Below are positions 32,516 through 33,231 of a stretch of DNA of 33,231 bases, in pieces. Every line of letters starts with the position of its first letter. Within the stretch, counting starts at the first letter, position 1. The position numbers and the translations under genes were made by a program. The notes below the pieces were generated by a model. That model saw only the letters and a list, made by a program, of their open reading frames with translations. It did not search any database and had not been told where the DNA came from. Origin of the DNA: CAZPKH01 sp964407165 (GTDB lineage Bacteria > Bacteroidota > Bacteroidia > Bacteroidales > Muribaculaceae); assembly GCA_964407165.1 (NCBI GenBank), contig CAYOUJ010000028.1, forward strand, positions 1 through 33,231, read 5' to 3'.

Positions 32516-32809
32516 CTGACCGCCACGGGCCGGAGGGTCTGCAAACACGGTCAGCAACATAATAACACAAAAGCGTTTACTAAACGCTAAGTCTTTGCAT
32601 AACTGAAACTTCGCAACTTTCATTTCCAAGTCAAAGGCTCAGCAGCGGTAGATGCGTGCGTACGTGCATATTCACGCCTCGGGCGCCCGGTGTGCCCGAC
32701 TTGGGCGTATGTATATACGTGGGCTTCTGCGTTGCTTGTCTCTACTTGGATTGGCAATGCGAAGGCCACAGTTACGGGGGACGAGCGGCGGTAAGGACCC
32801 CACGTTTTT
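32516..32809 (+). ncRNA. Unidentified structured RNA, copy B
   Basis: Follows its promoter directly. A GCTGACCG/CGGTCAGC helix is at the 5' end. Then, in the order of copy A: CATAATAA (32558-32565), the perfect hairpin GCGTTTACTAAACGC, GAAACTTCGCAACTTTC (32605-32621), TATATACGTGGGCT and GGCAATGCGAAGGCC (32753-32767, identical to copy A). ACGTGGG (32717-32723) pairs with CCCACGT (32799-32805). Within it 32730-32742 pairs over 13 bp with 32778-32790, four of them G-U. A run of T follows CCCACGT and may mark the end. The next gene starts at 32855, so the RNA is either its leader or an independent transcript. Identity unknown. Confidence 0.6.
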
Positions 32810-32854
32810 GCGTCAGTCACACACAACGGCCTCGGGGTCAGGCTCTTGCCAGCA

Positions 32855-33231
32855 ATGGACGCACGCCCCAACTTCCGCTCACGCCTCGCCGACTTCCTCG
32901 CCGCACCCCTCACCCTGCACCTCCCCCTCCTCCTCGCCCTGACAGTACTTGCTGTCGGGGCACAAGTGGGTTGTTGGTTTTGTTTTCATGATTTCTCATT
33001 GATTTCCAATCTAATAATGGCTCTCCTTCGACTTTTACAAGGTGTGTTTATAGTATACCTTATTATTCTATTTTACCCATTATTCGGTTGGTTCAAAAAG
33101 ATTTATCTAGGCTTGATGGTTTTGTGGCTGACAACAGGCTCCATCGCCGACCTGTTCTTCGCAATGATATATAACACCGAATATAATGAATTTTTCATCG
33201 GTGTCATTGCAGGCACCAACCCTGCCGAAGC
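32855..33231 (+). CDS. Membrane phosphoethanolamine transferase-like protein, N-terminal part
   Basis: Open from ATG 32855 to the window end, about 125 codons, no stop. It begins MDARPNFRSRLADFLAAPLT, followed by hydrophobic segments near residues 21-38, 54-77 and 85-103, and then a loop IYNTEYNEFF and GVIAGTNPAEA. Several N-terminal helices ending in a TNPxEA sequence are typical of the sulfatase-superfamily phosphoethanolamine transferases (EptA/CptA type) that modify lipid A or core sugars at the periplasmic face of the inner membrane. The catalytic Thr and metal site would lie beyond the window, so the call rests on the membrane part only. Codon use changes from GC-rich in the first 35 codons to AT-rich after it. 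The structured RNA copy B lies directly upstream. Confidence 0.6.
   Translation, partial: MDARPNFRSRLADFLAAPLTLHLPLLLALTVLAVGAQVGCWFCFHDFSLISNLIMALLRLLQGVFIVYLIILFYPLFGWFKKIYLGLMVLWLTTGSIADLFFAMIYNTEYNEFFIGVIAGTNPAE

Noticed and set aside
1..33231. tRNA or rRNA genes
   Set aside because: No tRNA-like cloverleaf with GTTCGAxTC arm and no rRNA stretches noticed by eye; a tRNAscan run would settle it.

Overview
The window reads as a chromosome segment of a gut-type Bacteroidales bacterium, most likely Muribaculaceae or a close relative (inferred from gene content, not from a marker gene). Support: many promoters of the Bacteroidetes type (TTG, about 19 nt, TAnnTTTG), lipoproteins with acidic residues after the lipobox Cys, families typical of the order (DUF6249, DUF4348, DUF6562, Bacteroidales-type PEP/pyruvate-binding protein, GlmU-family protein), GC-rich genes and AT-rich intergenic DNA full of palindromes. 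No rRNA, tRNA, CRISPR array, integrase or complete insertion sequence was found.

Layout. 1-2021 (+): composite palindrome, a YjbR-like gene, then a compact trio of DUF6249 membrane protein, ECF sigma factor and a membrane protein that may be its anti-sigma partner. 2097-6563 (-): gltB, with no gltD beside it. 6958-8640 (-): a cell-envelope operon of three small exported proteins, the middle one broken by an amber codon, preceded by a structured RNA with a near-ideal promoter. 8730-10344 (-): a decaying stretch with a C-terminal AAA-ATPase scrap, three 33-nt repeats and a DUF1016/YhcG nuclease gene with a TGA where Trp is expected. 10371-12396 (-): menA and a GlmU-family gene, overlapping, divergent from transketolase (+). 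14851-15930 (+): a Fic AMPylase-type protein. 16022-18142 (-): a large DUF6562 surface lipoprotein. 18575-24790 (-): a probable five-gene operon (coiled-coil protein, S9/DPP-IV peptidase, membrane protein, miaA, DUF4348). 25235-28195 (-): PEP/pyruvate-binding protein with two receiver-like domains, divergent from efp (+). 28993-30849 (-): cinA and a DJ-1/YajL gene. 31007-32008 (+): apbE. The window closes with a palindromic element, a second copy of the structured RNA, and the start of a sulfatase-type membrane phosphoethanolamine transferase.

Most interesting. First, an unidentified structured RNA occurs twice (8306-8638 minus, 32516-32809 plus). Both copies have a TTG-N19-TAnnTTTG promoter, identical long-range stem arms, an identical 15-nt loop motif, and an internal helix whose sequence differs while pairing is kept, including an A-U to G-C exchange. 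Both lie just upstream of envelope genes. Second, a 280-bp palindromic element occurs twice (18251-18530, 32155-32434) with its outer arms exchanged but its core in the same orientation, the footprint expected if the core inverts between its inner repeats. Third, two genes carry single in-frame stop codons, and several short tandem repeats and one homopolymer lie where copy-number change could alter expression.
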